This document shows, one piece after another, positions 7,326-16,213 of a stretch of DNA of 53,383 nt. Location of the stretch: contig JAGXRF010000031.1 in NCBI GenBank assembly GCA_018335925.1, forward strand, positions 1 through 53,383. Reading direction: 5' to 3'. Position 1 is the stretch's first letter. Each line of letters begins with the position of its first letter. The translations under genes and the position numbers were made by a program. A model generated the notes under the pieces. It was given only the letters and a program-made list of their open reading frames with translations. It had not been told where the DNA came from and searched no databases. The DNA comes from Flavobacteriales bacterium. GTDB taxonomy: Bacteria > Bacteroidota > Bacteroidia > Flavobacteriales > Flavobacteriaceae.

Positions 7326-9815
7326 ATGAATCGATTTTTTTTAACCTTAACTCTAGGTTTTTTCTTTTGCATTAATGCAATTAGTGCAAAAGAATTCAAG
7401 TTTCCTAGCAATAGCAATTATTTAACCAATGTGCCAACTCCTGCAAAATTCTTTGGTTATGAAATTGGTGCCTGGCATCCGGATTACTTTCAGGTAGTTG
7501 CTTATACCAAAGAGTTAGATCAAGTTTCAGATCGGGTACAAACAAAAACCATTGGATTTACCCACCAGCAAAAACCTTTGCAAGCGGTAATCATTTCAAG
7601 TCCTCAAAATTTACAACGATTAGAAAGCATTCGTCAAAACCATTTAAACCGATTAGAGGGGAAAAATAACGATATGAATGCACCTGCTATTGTGTTTTTA
7701 AATTATACCATTCACGGAAACGAACCAAGTGGCTTAGGAGCCTCTATTGCCATGATGTATCATTTGGCTGCATCGCAAAGCAAAGAGGTTTCAGACTTGT
7801 TAGAGAATCTTGTTGTTATTATTGATCCTTGTATGAATCCGGATGGTTACCAAAAATTTGCCACTTGGGTAAATAGCAATCGAAGCTTTTATGGAGAAGG
7901 AAATTCGGTGGATAGAGAATTTAACGAGCCTTGGCCGGGAAGCAGATTCAACCATTATGGGTACGACATGAATCGCGATTGGATGGCAGTAACCCAACCT
8001 GAAAGTCAAGCTCGAATTGCATGGTTTCATCAATGGAAACCCAATGTTTTAGGCGATTACCACGAAATGGGAACCAACGCAACCTATTTTTTTCAACCTG
8101 GAGTTCCTAGCAGAACTAATCCGTTAACTCCGGCAATCAACCAAGAATTGACCAAAAAAATTGCCAACTACCATGCTAAAAATTTAGATGCTTTAGGGAG
8201 TGCCTATTATTCTGCAGAAGGCTTTGACGATTTTTATTACGGAAAAGGTTCCACCTATCCTGATATCAATGGTTGTGTTGGTATTTTATTTGAACAAGCA
8301 AGCTCTCGTGGGCATGCCCAACAAAGTGTGAATGGATTGGTCACCTTTGCTTTTACCATTCAAAATCAATTCGCAACTAGCTTGTCCACCTTAACAGCAG
8401 CAAAAGATTTACGAAAGGAATTATTGGTGTACCAACAACAATTTTTTCAAAATCAAAAAGGAAAAACCAAACAATATTGGTTGGCCAGTAAAGGAGATGT
8501 AAGTAAATTAGATGCTTTTGCCAAAATGATGCAAAATCATCAAATTGAAGTGGTGCAACCAACCAAATCAGTAACCATCAAAGGGAAAAATTATCCAAAT
8601 AACCAAGTTATTGCTTTGCAAACTAACGCGTTCAATATAGGTTTGGTGGAGGGGATGTTTGACAGAAGAACCCAATTTGCAGATAGTTTATTTTACGATA
8701 TTTCCAGCTGGAGTATGGATTTGGCTTATGGCTTGGAATTGGAAATTGGAAACAAAAGTGTAGAAACGGTTTCTTATTCATTAAAGAGAGATGATAACTT
8801 TTTATTGGATAAAAACTCCAAAGTTTATTTGGTTGATTGGCAAGATAGAATGGCTCCAAAAGTAGCTTTTGAATTGTTGCAAAAACAAGTATTGGTAAAA
8901 GTTGCCAAGAGAAAATTTCAATACCAAGGCAGAGAATTTCCGCACGGAACATTGGTAATAAATGCCAAGCAACCTAATATCTCTGAGGAAAAACTACATG
9001 AGTTTTTACAACAAATAATTGCAAAATATCCGGTTTCAATTTTGGGTTTACCAACCTTTGATACCTCTGGAATTAATTTGGGTAGTCCGCAAGTAGCAGC
9101 TTTAAATCTACCTAAAATGGCTATGTTGGTTGGAAACGGAATGACACCACAAGATGTAGCAGAAATTTGGCATTTGGCTGACCAAACCATGCAAGTGCCA
9201 TTGGTAAAAATAGATGTTCAAAATTGGAATCGAATTCAGTGGAATGATTTTAATGTAATTATTTTACCAAGTGGCAGATTGCAATTATCTGAAAATCAAA
9301 CCAAGGAACTTGAAAATTGGATTATGAATGGAGGAGCCATTATAGGAATTAAAAATGCAGTGACATTTTTACACAGCCAAAAATGGATAGATGCCGATTG
9401 GAAAAAAAATGAAAACACTTCTAAAGCAAAAGGCATTTTGTATGAGAATAGATCTGATTACGAAGGTGCCAAACAATTGGGTGGAGCTATTTTAGAAGCC
9501 AATTTAGATCTTACGCATCCTATTAACTACGGAATTTCCGCAAATAAAATAGCGGTGTTTAAAAATCATTTAAGTGCCATGCAACCGGACAGTCAAAGTT
9601 ACAACAATCCTATTTTGTTTAGCAGCAAGCCATTGATTTCTGGCTATGCCCCAAAAGGAATTCCAGAGTTTTTAGGAAGTTCTTCGGTATTCAAAGTAGC
9701 AAGAAAAGGAAGCGGTAGAGTAGTAGCTATTAACGATAATCCTTTGTTTAGAAGTTATTGGGTTGCCACCGAAAAGTGGTTTTGGAATGCGGTATTTTTT
9801 GCTAAGGAAATGTAA
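7326..9815 (+). CDS. Secreted M14-family zinc metallopeptidase with C-terminal GATase-like domain
   Basis: An 829-residue protein with an N-terminal signal peptide (about 1-21, ending AISA). The carboxypeptidase fold occupies roughly residues 60-360. The zinc ligands can be read as His130 and Glu133 (in HGNEPSG) and His246 (in DYHEMG), with NRDW at 216-219 also typical of M14 enzymes. The region after about 590 contains a glutamine-amidotransferase-like Rossmann segment (ILPSGRLQLSENQTKELENW...GGAIIG), as seen in large Bacteroidota M14 proteins. It probably trims peptides in the periplasm or outside the cell; the substrate is unknown. It precedes sppA by 42 bp with no terminator, so co-transcription is likely. 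Confidence 0.88.
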   Translation: MNRFFLTLTLGFFFCINAISAKEFKFPSNSNYLTNVPTPAKFFGYEIGAWHPDYFQVVAYTKELDQVSDRVQTKTIGFTHQQKPLQAVIISSPQNLQRLESIRQNHLNRLEGKNNDMNAPAIVFLNYTIHGNEPSGLGASIAMMYHLAASQSKEVSDLLENLVVIIDPCMNPDGYQKFATWVNSNRSFYGEGNSVDREFNEPWPGSRFNHYGYDMNRDWMAVTQPESQARIAWFHQWKPNVLGDYHEMGTNATYFFQPGVPSRTNPLTPAINQELTKKIANYHAKNLDALGSAYYSAEGFDDFYYGKGSTYPDINGCVGILFEQASSRGHAQQSVNGLVTFAFTIQNQFATSLSTLTAAKDLRKELLVYQQQFFQNQKGKTKQYWLASKGDVSKLDAFAKMMQNHQIEVVQPTKSVTIKGKNYPNNQVIALQTNAFNIGLVEGMFDRRTQFADSLFYDISSWSMDLAYGLELEIGNKSVETVSYSLKRDDNFLLDKNSKVYLVDWQDRMAPKVAFELLQKQVLVKVAKRKFQYQGREFPHGTLVINAKQPNISEEKLHEFLQQIIAKYPVSILGLPTFDTSGINLGSPQVAALNLPKMAMLVGNGMTPQDVAEIWHLADQTMQVPLVKIDVQNWNRIQWNDFNVIILPSGRLQLSENQTKELENWIMNGGAIIGIKNAVTFLHSQKWIDADWKKNENTSKAKGILYENRSDYEGAKQLGGAILEANLDLTHPINYGISANKIAVFKNHLSAMQPDSQSYNNPILFSSKPLISGYAPKGIPEFLGSSSVFKVARKGSGRVVAINDNPLFRSYWVATEKWFWNAVFFAKEM

Positions 9816-9857
9816 CTTTTTATCGATAAACAACACTGATTAATAAAATATTGAATT

Positions 9858-11618
9858 ATGTTACAGTTTTTAAAATATGTATTAGCAACCATCATCGGAA
9901 TTGGTACTTTTTTAATTTTGGTTTTCTTAGGATTTACCATTTTTGGAGCAATTTTTGGAGGTTCCTCTACACCAACAGTGGAAAAAAACTCTGTTTTAGA
10001 GTTGGATTTAAGTTCGGTTAGTTTAGACTACACAGGTAAGTACACCGATCCATGGTTGTCGCAGTTTAATGAAGGGAATATGGGATTGAGTATTTTGGTA
10101 AAATCCATTGCTCATGCCAAGAAAGATGAAAACATTAAGGGAATTGTATTACTTAACAACACTTATAGCTTAGGTGCTGCTCAATCTAAAGTAGTTCGTG
10201 ATGCGTTGGAAGATTTTAAATCTTCTAAAAAGTTTATTGTGTCGTATGCCGACATGTATTCGCAAAACCAATACTACATCAATTCGGTAGCAGATACTAT
10301 TTATTTAAATCCGGTTGGAAGCATCGATTTTAAAGGATTGGCTACAGAAGTTATGTATTCTAAAGGTTTTCAAGACAAAATTGGGGTAGAAATGCAGGTC
10401 ATCCGTCACGGAAAATACAAAAGTGCTGTAGAGGGTTATTTGGATAACCAAATGAGTGCCGAAAACAGAGAGCAATTACAGTTTTTGCTCAATGATATTT
10501 GGAATAATTTGGTGCAAGATATTGCCAAAAGCAGAAAGCTTACCGTAGAGCAATTAAATCAAATTGCGACCAATTTGGAGGCAAGAACTCCTGAGTTGGC
10601 TTTAAAAAACAAGTTAATTGACAAAATTGCTTATGAAGATCAGTTTCATGCGGGTATCAAAAAAGCATTAAAAGTAGAAAAGAAAGAAGATTATAAAAAA
10701 ATATCTATCCAAGATTATGCTTCTGCCAACTTGAGTAAATTAAACGATAGTAAAGCCAAAGATTATATTGCCATCATTTATGCACAAGGAGAAATCATGC
10801 CAGGAGAGGGAAGCGTTACAGTGGTAAGTGAAGGAGCCATGCGAAAATCATTACAAGAAGCCAGAGAAGATGACGATGTAAAAGCTATTGTATTGAGAGT
10901 AGACAGTCCTGGAGGTAGTGCATTAACCTCAGAACTAATTTGGAGAGAAATTGAATTAACCAAAAAGAAAAAACCAGTGGTGGTTTCCATGGGGAATGTT
11001 GCTGCATCCGGAGGATATTATATTGCATGTAATGCCAATAAAATTGTAGCAGAGCCAAATACCATTACCGGATCTATTGGAGTTTTTGGGGTATTGCCAA
11101 CTTTCCATCCATTGGCTACCCGTTGGGGGTTGAATGCAGAACAAGTAGTGACCCATGAAAATGCAGTTGATTTTTCTGTTTTTGAGCCACTTAGTGATAA
11201 ATCTCGCGAGGTAATTACAGAGAGTATTGAAAATGTGTATGATGTATTTTTAGACAGAGTTTCTAAAGGAAGAAAAATGACACGTGAACAAGTAGATGCG
11301 GTTGCACAAGGTAGAATTTGGACAGGTACCCAAGCCAAAGAAAGAGGATTGGTAGATGAAATTGGAAACTTACAAAATGCCATTGATATAGCTGCTAAAT
11401 TGGCAAAAGTAAAATCGTATAAAACCACTAGTTATCCAGTTTTTGAAAATAAATTTGCTTTTGAAGATTTACTTTCTCAAATAGGAATGAAACAAACTCG
11501 TGAAGAAATGATTCAAAAAGAATTAGGTCCGGAAGCATATCAAATGATGTTACAATTGCGTAAAATCAAACAATACCAAGGAGTGCAAGCAGTATTACCT
11601 ATTCAAATTAAAATTTAA
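9858..11618 (+). CDS. sppA: Signal peptide peptidase SppA, 67-kDa type
   Basis: A 586-residue membrane protease that digests cleaved signal peptides. A single transmembrane segment (about 9-34) anchors it to the inner membrane. It is the long, duplicated-domain form. Catalytic Lys188 lies in HGKYKSAVE in the first half, and catalytic Ser384 in GNVAASGGYY in the second half, as in the E. coli Ser-Lys dyad enzyme. The start ATG 9858 is directly followed by the anchor. It may share a transcript with the M14 peptidase upstream. Confidence 0.94.
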   Translation: MLQFLKYVLATIIGIGTFLILVFLGFTIFGAIFGGSSTPTVEKNSVLELDLSSVSLDYTGKYTDPWLSQFNEGNMGLSILVKSIAHAKKDENIKGIVLLNNTYSLGAAQSKVVRDALEDFKSSKKFIVSYADMYSQNQYYINSVADTIYLNPVGSIDFKGLATEVMYSKGFQDKIGVEMQVIRHGKYKSAVEGYLDNQMSAENREQLQFLLNDIWNNLVQDIAKSRKLTVEQLNQIATNLEARTPELALKNKLIDKIAYEDQFHAGIKKALKVEKKEDYKKISIQDYASANLSKLNDSKAKDYIAIIYAQGEIMPGEGSVTVVSEGAMRKSLQEAREDDDVKAIVLRVDSPGGSALTSELIWREIELTKKKKPVVVSMGNVAASGGYYIACNANKIVAEPNTITGSIGVFGVLPTFHPLATRWGLNAEQVVTHENAVDFSVFEPLSDKSREVITESIENVYDVFLDRVSKGRKMTREQVDAVAQGRIWTGTQAKERGLVDEIGNLQNAIDIAAKLAKVKSYKTTSYPVFENKFAFEDLLSQIGMKQTREEMIQKELGPEAYQMMLQLRKIKQYQGVQAVLPIQIKI

Positions 11619-11626
11619 TACTTAAC

Positions 11627-11815
11627 GTGAGTTCGATATAAGTAAATTAGTTTGTGAAAAACACTTTGTGGTACTATGTGTCTTCTTTGAGATTTTTGTG
11701 CAACAACAAAAATAGCTATAACACAAAATACACTAAGTTTCACAGAGAAAACTCTATATTTAATTATAATACCATCAATATCATAAACTTAAATATATTT
11801 CTTGTGTCGAACTCA
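11627..11815. repeat. Inverted-repeat-bounded 189-bp intergenic element
   Basis: The ends are 15-16 nt inverted repeats (GTGAGTTCGATATAAG at 11627-11642; CTTGTGTCGAACTCAC at the right end) with 14 of 16 matches. Inside is a second, looser inverted pair built from 'CTTTGTG...GTGTCTTCTTTGAG' words like those common in flavobacterial intergenic repeats. It has no coding capacity and looks like a small non-autonomous (MITE-like) element or a large foldback RNA. Together with the hairpin at 11850-11930 it fills most of the 350-bp gap between sppA and the transporter gene. Confidence 0.6.
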
Positions 11816-11849
11816 CTTTACTAAATCGTTTTTCAGGTTAATTACCCAT

Positions 11850-11930
11850 AAAGGTGTCCAAAAGTTGTAGGTTTTGTCAAGCTGAACTTGTTTCAGCTTT
11901 AAAATAACTTTCGGACACTTTTTTCTTTGC
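11850..11930. repeat. Nested palindromic element or hairpin
   Basis: Outer arms (AAGGTGTCCAAAAGTT and AACTTTCGGACACTT) enclose an inner hairpin (AAGCTGAA with TTTCAGCTT), followed on the + strand by TTTTTTCTTT. It could act as the terminator of the sppA transcript, but its branched form and the 'GTCAAGCTGAACTTGTTTCAGC' core look like a dispersed repeat. Confidence 0.5.
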
Positions 11931-11962
11931 ATAATTTTATCAAAAGTAAAGAGCGAAACACG

Positions 11963-11970
11963 TACTTTTG
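11963..11970 (+). promoter_or_regulatory. Candidate -7 element of the YhhQ-family transporter gene
   Basis: TACTTTTG matches TAnnTTTG. It overlaps the upstream TTG codon at 11968, which argues that translation begins downstream, at TTG 11989. No TTG is seen at the normal -33 distance. Confidence 0.4.
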
Positions 11971-11988
11971 GATTTAAAATTTAACATT

Positions 11989-12681
11989 TTGAAAACCAAA
12001 ACCTCTCAAGCCTTAAACATCTATTTGATATTGGCAGCGTTGTTTATATGCTCCTTAGTGGTCTCTAATTTAATATTTCAAAAGTTTTTTAGTTTCGATT
12101 TTTTTGGGTTGTACACTTTTCAAATATCCGTGGGCATTTTGCCGTATCCTATTACTTTTTTAATTACCGATATTATCTCAGAAATTTATGGAAAGCAAAA
12201 AGCCAACCAAGTAGTTACAATAGGGATTTTTGCATCTGTTTTTTCTATGATCATTATTTATACTGCCAATGCGGTACCTGCTATTGCGACTTCTCCAGTA
12301 TCGGACGAATTATTTACCAAGGTTTTTGGTCAAACTGCATTGGCTGTGTTAGCCTCTATGTTGGCTTATTTATTTGCTCAATATGTAGATATCATGGTGT
12401 TTCACTTTTGGAAAAAAGTGACCAAAGGCAAACATTTATGGCTTCGAAATAATTTTTCCACCTTCACTTCGCAATTTGTTGATACTTTTTCGGTACTGTT
12501 TTTGCTTTGCTTTTTCGAAATTCTTCCTTGGGATGTGTTTGGAGATTTGTTGTTAAGCGGTTTTTTGTTTAAAGTATTGGTGGCCATTTTAGATACACCT
12601 TTTTTGTATGCCGCAGTGTATGCTTTACAACGAAAATTTGGTTTGCAATGGGGAGAAGAAGTATCTTTGTTAAATGAGTAA
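11989..12681 (+). CDS. yhhQ: VUT-family (YhhQ, DUF165) queuosine-precursor transporter
   Basis: An integral membrane protein of about 230 residues with six hydrophobic segments. 'SLVVSNLIFQKFF', 'FLITDIISEIYGKQKANQVV' and 'FWKKVTKGKHLWLRNNFSTFTSQFVDT' are typical of the family that imports queuosine precursors such as preQ0/preQ1. There is no ATG at the 5' end: the frame is open from TTG 11968, but a -7 promoter element covers that codon, so TTG 11989 (LKTKTSQALN) is preferred. It overlaps or abuts the AsmA-like gene downstream, suggesting a joint transcript. queA, another queuosine gene, is 38 kb away in this window. Confidence 0.82.
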   Translation: MKTKTSQALNIYLILAALFICSLVVSNLIFQKFFSFDFFGLYTFQISVGILPYPITFLITDIISEIYGKQKANQVVTIGIFASVFSMIIIYTANAVPAIATSPVSDELFTKVFGQTALAVLASMLAYLFAQYVDIMVFHFWKKVTKGKHLWLRNNFSTFTSQFVDTFSVLFLLCFFEILPWDVFGDLLLSGFLFKVLVAILDTPFLYAAVYALQRKFGLQWGEEVSLLNE

Positions 12682-15334
12682 AATTAAGGCAATTATGAAG
12701 AAAAAAATTTTAATTGGATTGGGTGTTTTTGTATTGTTATTTTTCGGCACCCTTTTGGCTACACCTTTTTTGTTTAAAGACAAAATCCAAGCATTTGTTT
12801 TACAAAGTATCAACGATAACCTGAATGCTAAGGTGAATTTATCAAAAGTGGATATTAGTTTGATTAAAAACTTTCCTAGAGCTACGGTAAAAATAAATGA
12901 TTTGAGTGTGATAAACCTCGCTCCATTTGAAGGAGATACTTTGTTTTATAGCCAAAATTTAGAATTGAAAATGTCGGTAATGGAGTTGTTTAAAAAAGAA
13001 GGTGAAGCCATGGAAGTAAAATCTGTTGTAGCGGATAATGCTTTGGTGCAAATTTTATTTAATAAAGACGGTATTGGAAATTACGACATTGCCATAAAAA
13101 AAGAGGAAGAACAGCCAGAAGCTACTCCATCAGCTTTTCAAATGAAAATTCAAGAATATGCCATAAAAAACAGTCGTTTTGTTTTTAACAATGCACAAAG
13201 CAATATGCGAATGGAGTTGTTTGATATCCAACACCAAGGAAAAGGAGATTTTACAGCCAAACAACTAGATTTAGAGACCAAAACAACTACTAATTTGTCC
13301 TTTAATATGAATGGAACATCCTTTGCAAGTCGATTGCCTTTGGCATTAGATGCGGTGATTGGGATGGATATGGAAAACCAAAAATATACCTTCAAACAAA
13401 ACCAAGCTTTGGTTCGTCAGTTGGTATTGCAATTAGATGGCTCTTTGCAATTGTTAGAAGAAGGACAGCAATACGATTTAACTTTTAAAACACCTAGTTC
13501 TTCTTTTCAAAACTTTTTGGCTTTGGTGCCATCTGCTTATTCCGGAAGTTTAGACAAAGTAAAAACATCAGGAAATTTTGAAGTCAATGGAAAGGTAAAA
13601 GGAAAACTTACTGAAACTACCATTCCAACTTTAGATATTACACTAAAAGCCAATAATGCATCCTTCCAATTTCCGGAATTGCCTAAAAAAGTGGAGCAAA
13701 TTTTGTTGGATACACGAATCCAAAATCAAACCGGATTGCCTAAAGATACTTATGTAGATTTGAATCAATTGCAATTTAAGATTGACCAAGATGTGTTTAA
13801 AGCCAAAGCCAATGTAAAGAATTTGTCAGAAAATGCTTTGGTAGATGCTATGTTACAAGGAACCTTAAATTTAGGAAACCTAAACAAAGCATATCCAATG
13901 CCACTCGAAAAGCCTTTGAGCGGAACATTATTTGCAGATGTTACTACCAAGTTTGATATGCAATCTGTAGAAAATGGCAACTACCAAAATATCCAAAACC
14001 AAGGAAGCCTAAAGTTGCAAAACTTTACCTATACAGATGAACAAGGCAAAGGAATGCAAATTTCAGAGGCTGCCATTGCGTTTAATCCATCGGTTTTAAA
14101 ACTCGAAAAATTTGTGGCTAAAACAGGTGCTTCTGATATCAATGCATCCGGGACTTTAGATAATTTTTACGGATTTTTATTCCGCAATCAAAACTTACAA
14201 GGAAACTTTCAGTTGCAATCTAACCAAATCAAAGTATCCGATTTTATGACTGCTGATGCTGCCGGAACCGAGAAAAAAGCTTCTACAGAAGCCTTAAAAA
14301 TTCCAGCTTTTTTAGATTGTTCTATCACAGCCAATGCCAACACGGTTTTGTATGATAATTTAACACTGAAAAATGTTTCTGGTAAACTATTAATCAAAGA
14401 CGAAACGGTGACATTGCAAAACGTAAAAACCGATATTTTTGGTGGTCAAATTGCGTTTAATGGTGCAGTTTCTACCAAAAATGAAATCCCAACTTTTAAT
14501 ATGGATTTGGGACTACAAGCAGTAGACATCATGCAGAGTTTTACCCAAATGGAAACTTTGAAAAAAATTGCTCCTATTGCAGGTGTGCTGAACGGAAAAT
14601 TAAATTCAACCATTCAATTAAACGGAACTTTAGATGCGGTAGCATTAACACCAAATATGCAATCGCTTTCCGGTGATTTGTTTGGTCAGTTGTTGCAAAC
14701 CAGCATCAACTCTAAAAACTCTAAATTGTTGAATACTTTAGACAGTCAGTTTAATTTTATCGACTTTAGTAAACTGAATTTAAACGATTTAAAAACTGCA
14801 TTACATTTTGAAAACGGAAAAGTAAATATCAAGCCATTTGATATCAAATACCAAGATATAAAAATGACCATTGGAGGAACTCATGGCTTTGACCAGAGCA
14901 TGAATTATTCAGTTAAGCTAGATGTGCCTGCTAAATACTTAGGGAACGAAGTAAATAACTTGTTGTCGCGATTAACCCCGGCAGATGCAGCTAAAATATC
15001 TGCTATTCCTATCACTGCAACTATTGGAGGAACATTTGCAAAGCCGAGTGTTTCTACTGATATGAAGTCGGCAACTACAGCACTGGCTAAAAATATAGCT
15101 GAGCAACAAAAAAATGCTTTGATAGGTAAAGGAACCAATGCTTTAGGAAATTTAATTGATCAAAACAGAAAGTCTGGAGATACCGCTAAAACAGTAGTTC
15201 CTACAACCAAAGAGGAGGTAAATCAACGTGTGGAAGAGGAAAAACAAAAATTGGAAGAAAAAGCCAAAGAAGAAGCCAAGAAAAAAGCAGGAGGTTTGTT
15301 AGATGGCTTACTTAATCGAAAAAAAGGAAATTAA
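12674..15334 (+). CDS. AsmA-family protein
   Basis: An 886-residue protein with one N-terminal transmembrane anchor and a long repetitive beta-rich periplasmic body. The N-terminal segment (KVNLSKVDISLIKNFPRATVKINDLSV) and a second AsmA-like block near residues 690-800 place it in the AsmA/TamB-like group of bridge-like proteins linked to outer-membrane lipid homeostasis. The C-terminus is a charged helical tail (about 850-886, rich in E, K, A), probably coiled coil. ATG 12674 overlaps the previous stop by 8 nt; ATG 12695 (MKKKILIG) is an equally good start. A strong terminator follows at 15352-15387. Confidence 0.85.
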   Translation: MSKIKAIMKKKILIGLGVFVLLFFGTLLATPFLFKDKIQAFVLQSINDNLNAKVNLSKVDISLIKNFPRATVKINDLSVINLAPFEGDTLFYSQNLELKMSVMELFKKEGEAMEVKSVVADNALVQILFNKDGIGNYDIAIKKEEEQPEATPSAFQMKIQEYAIKNSRFVFNNAQSNMRMELFDIQHQGKGDFTAKQLDLETKTTTNLSFNMNGTSFASRLPLALDAVIGMDMENQKYTFKQNQALVRQLVLQLDGSLQLLEEGQQYDLTFKTPSSSFQNFLALVPSAYSGSLDKVKTSGNFEVNGKVKGKLTETTIPTLDITLKANNASFQFPELPKKVEQILLDTRIQNQTGLPKDTYVDLNQLQFKIDQDVFKAKANVKNLSENALVDAMLQGTLNLGNLNKAYPMPLEKPLSGTLFADVTTKFDMQSVENGNYQNIQNQGSLKLQNFTYTDEQGKGMQISEAAIAFNPSVLKLEKFVAKTGASDINASGTLDNFYGFLFRNQNLQGNFQLQSNQIKVSDFMTADAAGTEKKASTEALKIPAFLDCSITANANTVLYDNLTLKNVSGKLLIKDETVTLQNVKTDIFGGQIAFNGAVSTKNEIPTFNMDLGLQAVDIMQSFTQMETLKKIAPIAGVLNGKLNSTIQLNGTLDAVALTPNMQSLSGDLFGQLLQTSINSKNSKLLNTLDSQFNFIDFSKLNLNDLKTALHFENGKVNIKPFDIKYQDIKMTIGGTHGFDQSMNYSVKLDVPAKYLGNEVNNLLSRLTPADAAKISAIPITATIGGTFAKPSVSTDMKSATTALAKNIAEQQKNALIGKGTNALGNLIDQNRKSGDTAKTVVPTTKEEVNQRVEEEKQKLEEKAKEEAKKKAGGLLDGLLNRKKGN

Positions 15335-15351
15335 CTTTAATTGCTTTTAGT

Positions 15352-15387
15352 CAAAAAACCAAACCCGTTAAAAGGTTTGGTTTTTTG
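15352..15387 (+). terminator. Rho-independent terminator after the AsmA-like gene
   Basis: A perfect 14-nt inverted repeat (15352-15365 with 15374-15387; CCAAACC/GGTTTGG core) with an 8-nt loop, flanked by A and T tracts, so it may work in both directions. Confidence 0.88.
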
Positions 15388-15400
15388 ATTTGTGAAAGGT

Positions 15401-15432
15401 TTGAAGTGTTTTATAGTTAATGGTTATATTTG
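15401..15432 (+). promoter_or_regulatory. Flavobacterial promoter of the restriction endonuclease gene
   Basis: TTG (15401-15403), 21 nt, TATATTTG (15425-15432). The predicted start near 15437 leaves a leader of only about 12 nt before ATG 15449. Confidence 0.65.
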
Positions 15433-15448
15433 ATAAAAATTTACTCGA

Positions 15449-16213
15449 ATGAAAAATAAGTACGTAGATTTTATTACTGATGAACATCTTTTAAAATGTA
15501 TCGACAACTTGTATCAGGCATACTTAAAAGCAAAAAACAACATTACAAAAAAGAATTTTTATTCTAATAAAGTTGATACAATCAAGTTAACTTTTGATGC
15601 AAAGTTTAATGCAATCGATGAGGAAAAATTAATTCAATCTGAAATTTTAAGACAAATTGATAAATCAATCAATAATTCAATCGGTACTTTTCACGAACAA
15701 ATTTTAGGAGGTATTCATGGATATGAATCAGGAAATTTGAGTGGTTATGATATTAAAGCTATTGACAATACTTTATTTGCAGATATAAAAAATAAGCACA
15801 ATACGATGAATAGTAGTGCCGCAGAGGCATTGTTTCAGAAATTAGCTCGTTATGCAAATGATCATAAACAAGCAAAATGTTATTGGGTACAAATTTTAGC
15901 CAAAGGAAGTTTTTGTGAACTTTGGAAAGGTGAAATTAATGGCAAAGAATATAGCCACAGTAGGGTGTATAAAATTTCAGGAGATCAATTTTATGCTTTA
16001 TTAACTGGAAAACAAGATGCTTTATTTCAGTTATATAAAATCCTACCAATAGCAATAAGTGACTATTTAAATTCTGTAAATGAAAAAGAAATTATCAAAG
16101 AAAATTCTGCTTTAGAAGAAATTCAATCAAAAATAAATTTGAGCAATAGGTCTATATTGGATCAAATTACTTTTGAAAACTATGGGTATTATTTAGGTTT
16201 TGACAAATTATAA
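15449..16213 (+). CDS. Type II restriction endonuclease, Eco47II/Sau96I-like
   Basis: A 254-residue protein. The stretch 'GYDIKAIDNTLFADIKNKHNTMNSS' (about 100-122) contains the PD-(D/E)xK-type core Asp101...Asp112-x-Lys114. Together with 'KLARYANDHKQAKCYWVQILAKGS' and 'ISGDQFYALLTGKQDAL', it resembles the Eco47II family, whose members cut GGNCC. Specificity is inferred from that resemblance only. It is convergent with the cytosine-5 methyltransferase gene, and the two coding sequences overlap by 25 bp at their 3' ends. It has its own promoter, separate from that of the methylase, so timing must be controlled at two promoters. Confidence 0.82.
   Translation: MKNKYVDFITDEHLLKCIDNLYQAYLKAKNNITKKNFYSNKVDTIKLTFDAKFNAIDEEKLIQSEILRQIDKSINNSIGTFHEQILGGIHGYESGNLSGYDIKAIDNTLFADIKNKHNTMNSSAAEALFQKLARYANDHKQAKCYWVQILAKGSFCELWKGEINGKEYSHSRVYKISGDQFYALLTGKQDALFQLYKILPIAISDYLNSVNEKEIIKENSALEEIQSKINLSNRSILDQITFENYGYYLGFDKL

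Noticed and set aside
11816..11988. preQ1 riboswitch upstream of the queuosine-precursor transporter
   Set aside because: The region contains hairpins but no A-rich tail able to form the short H-type pseudoknot of preQ1-I, and the predicted transcription start lies after them.
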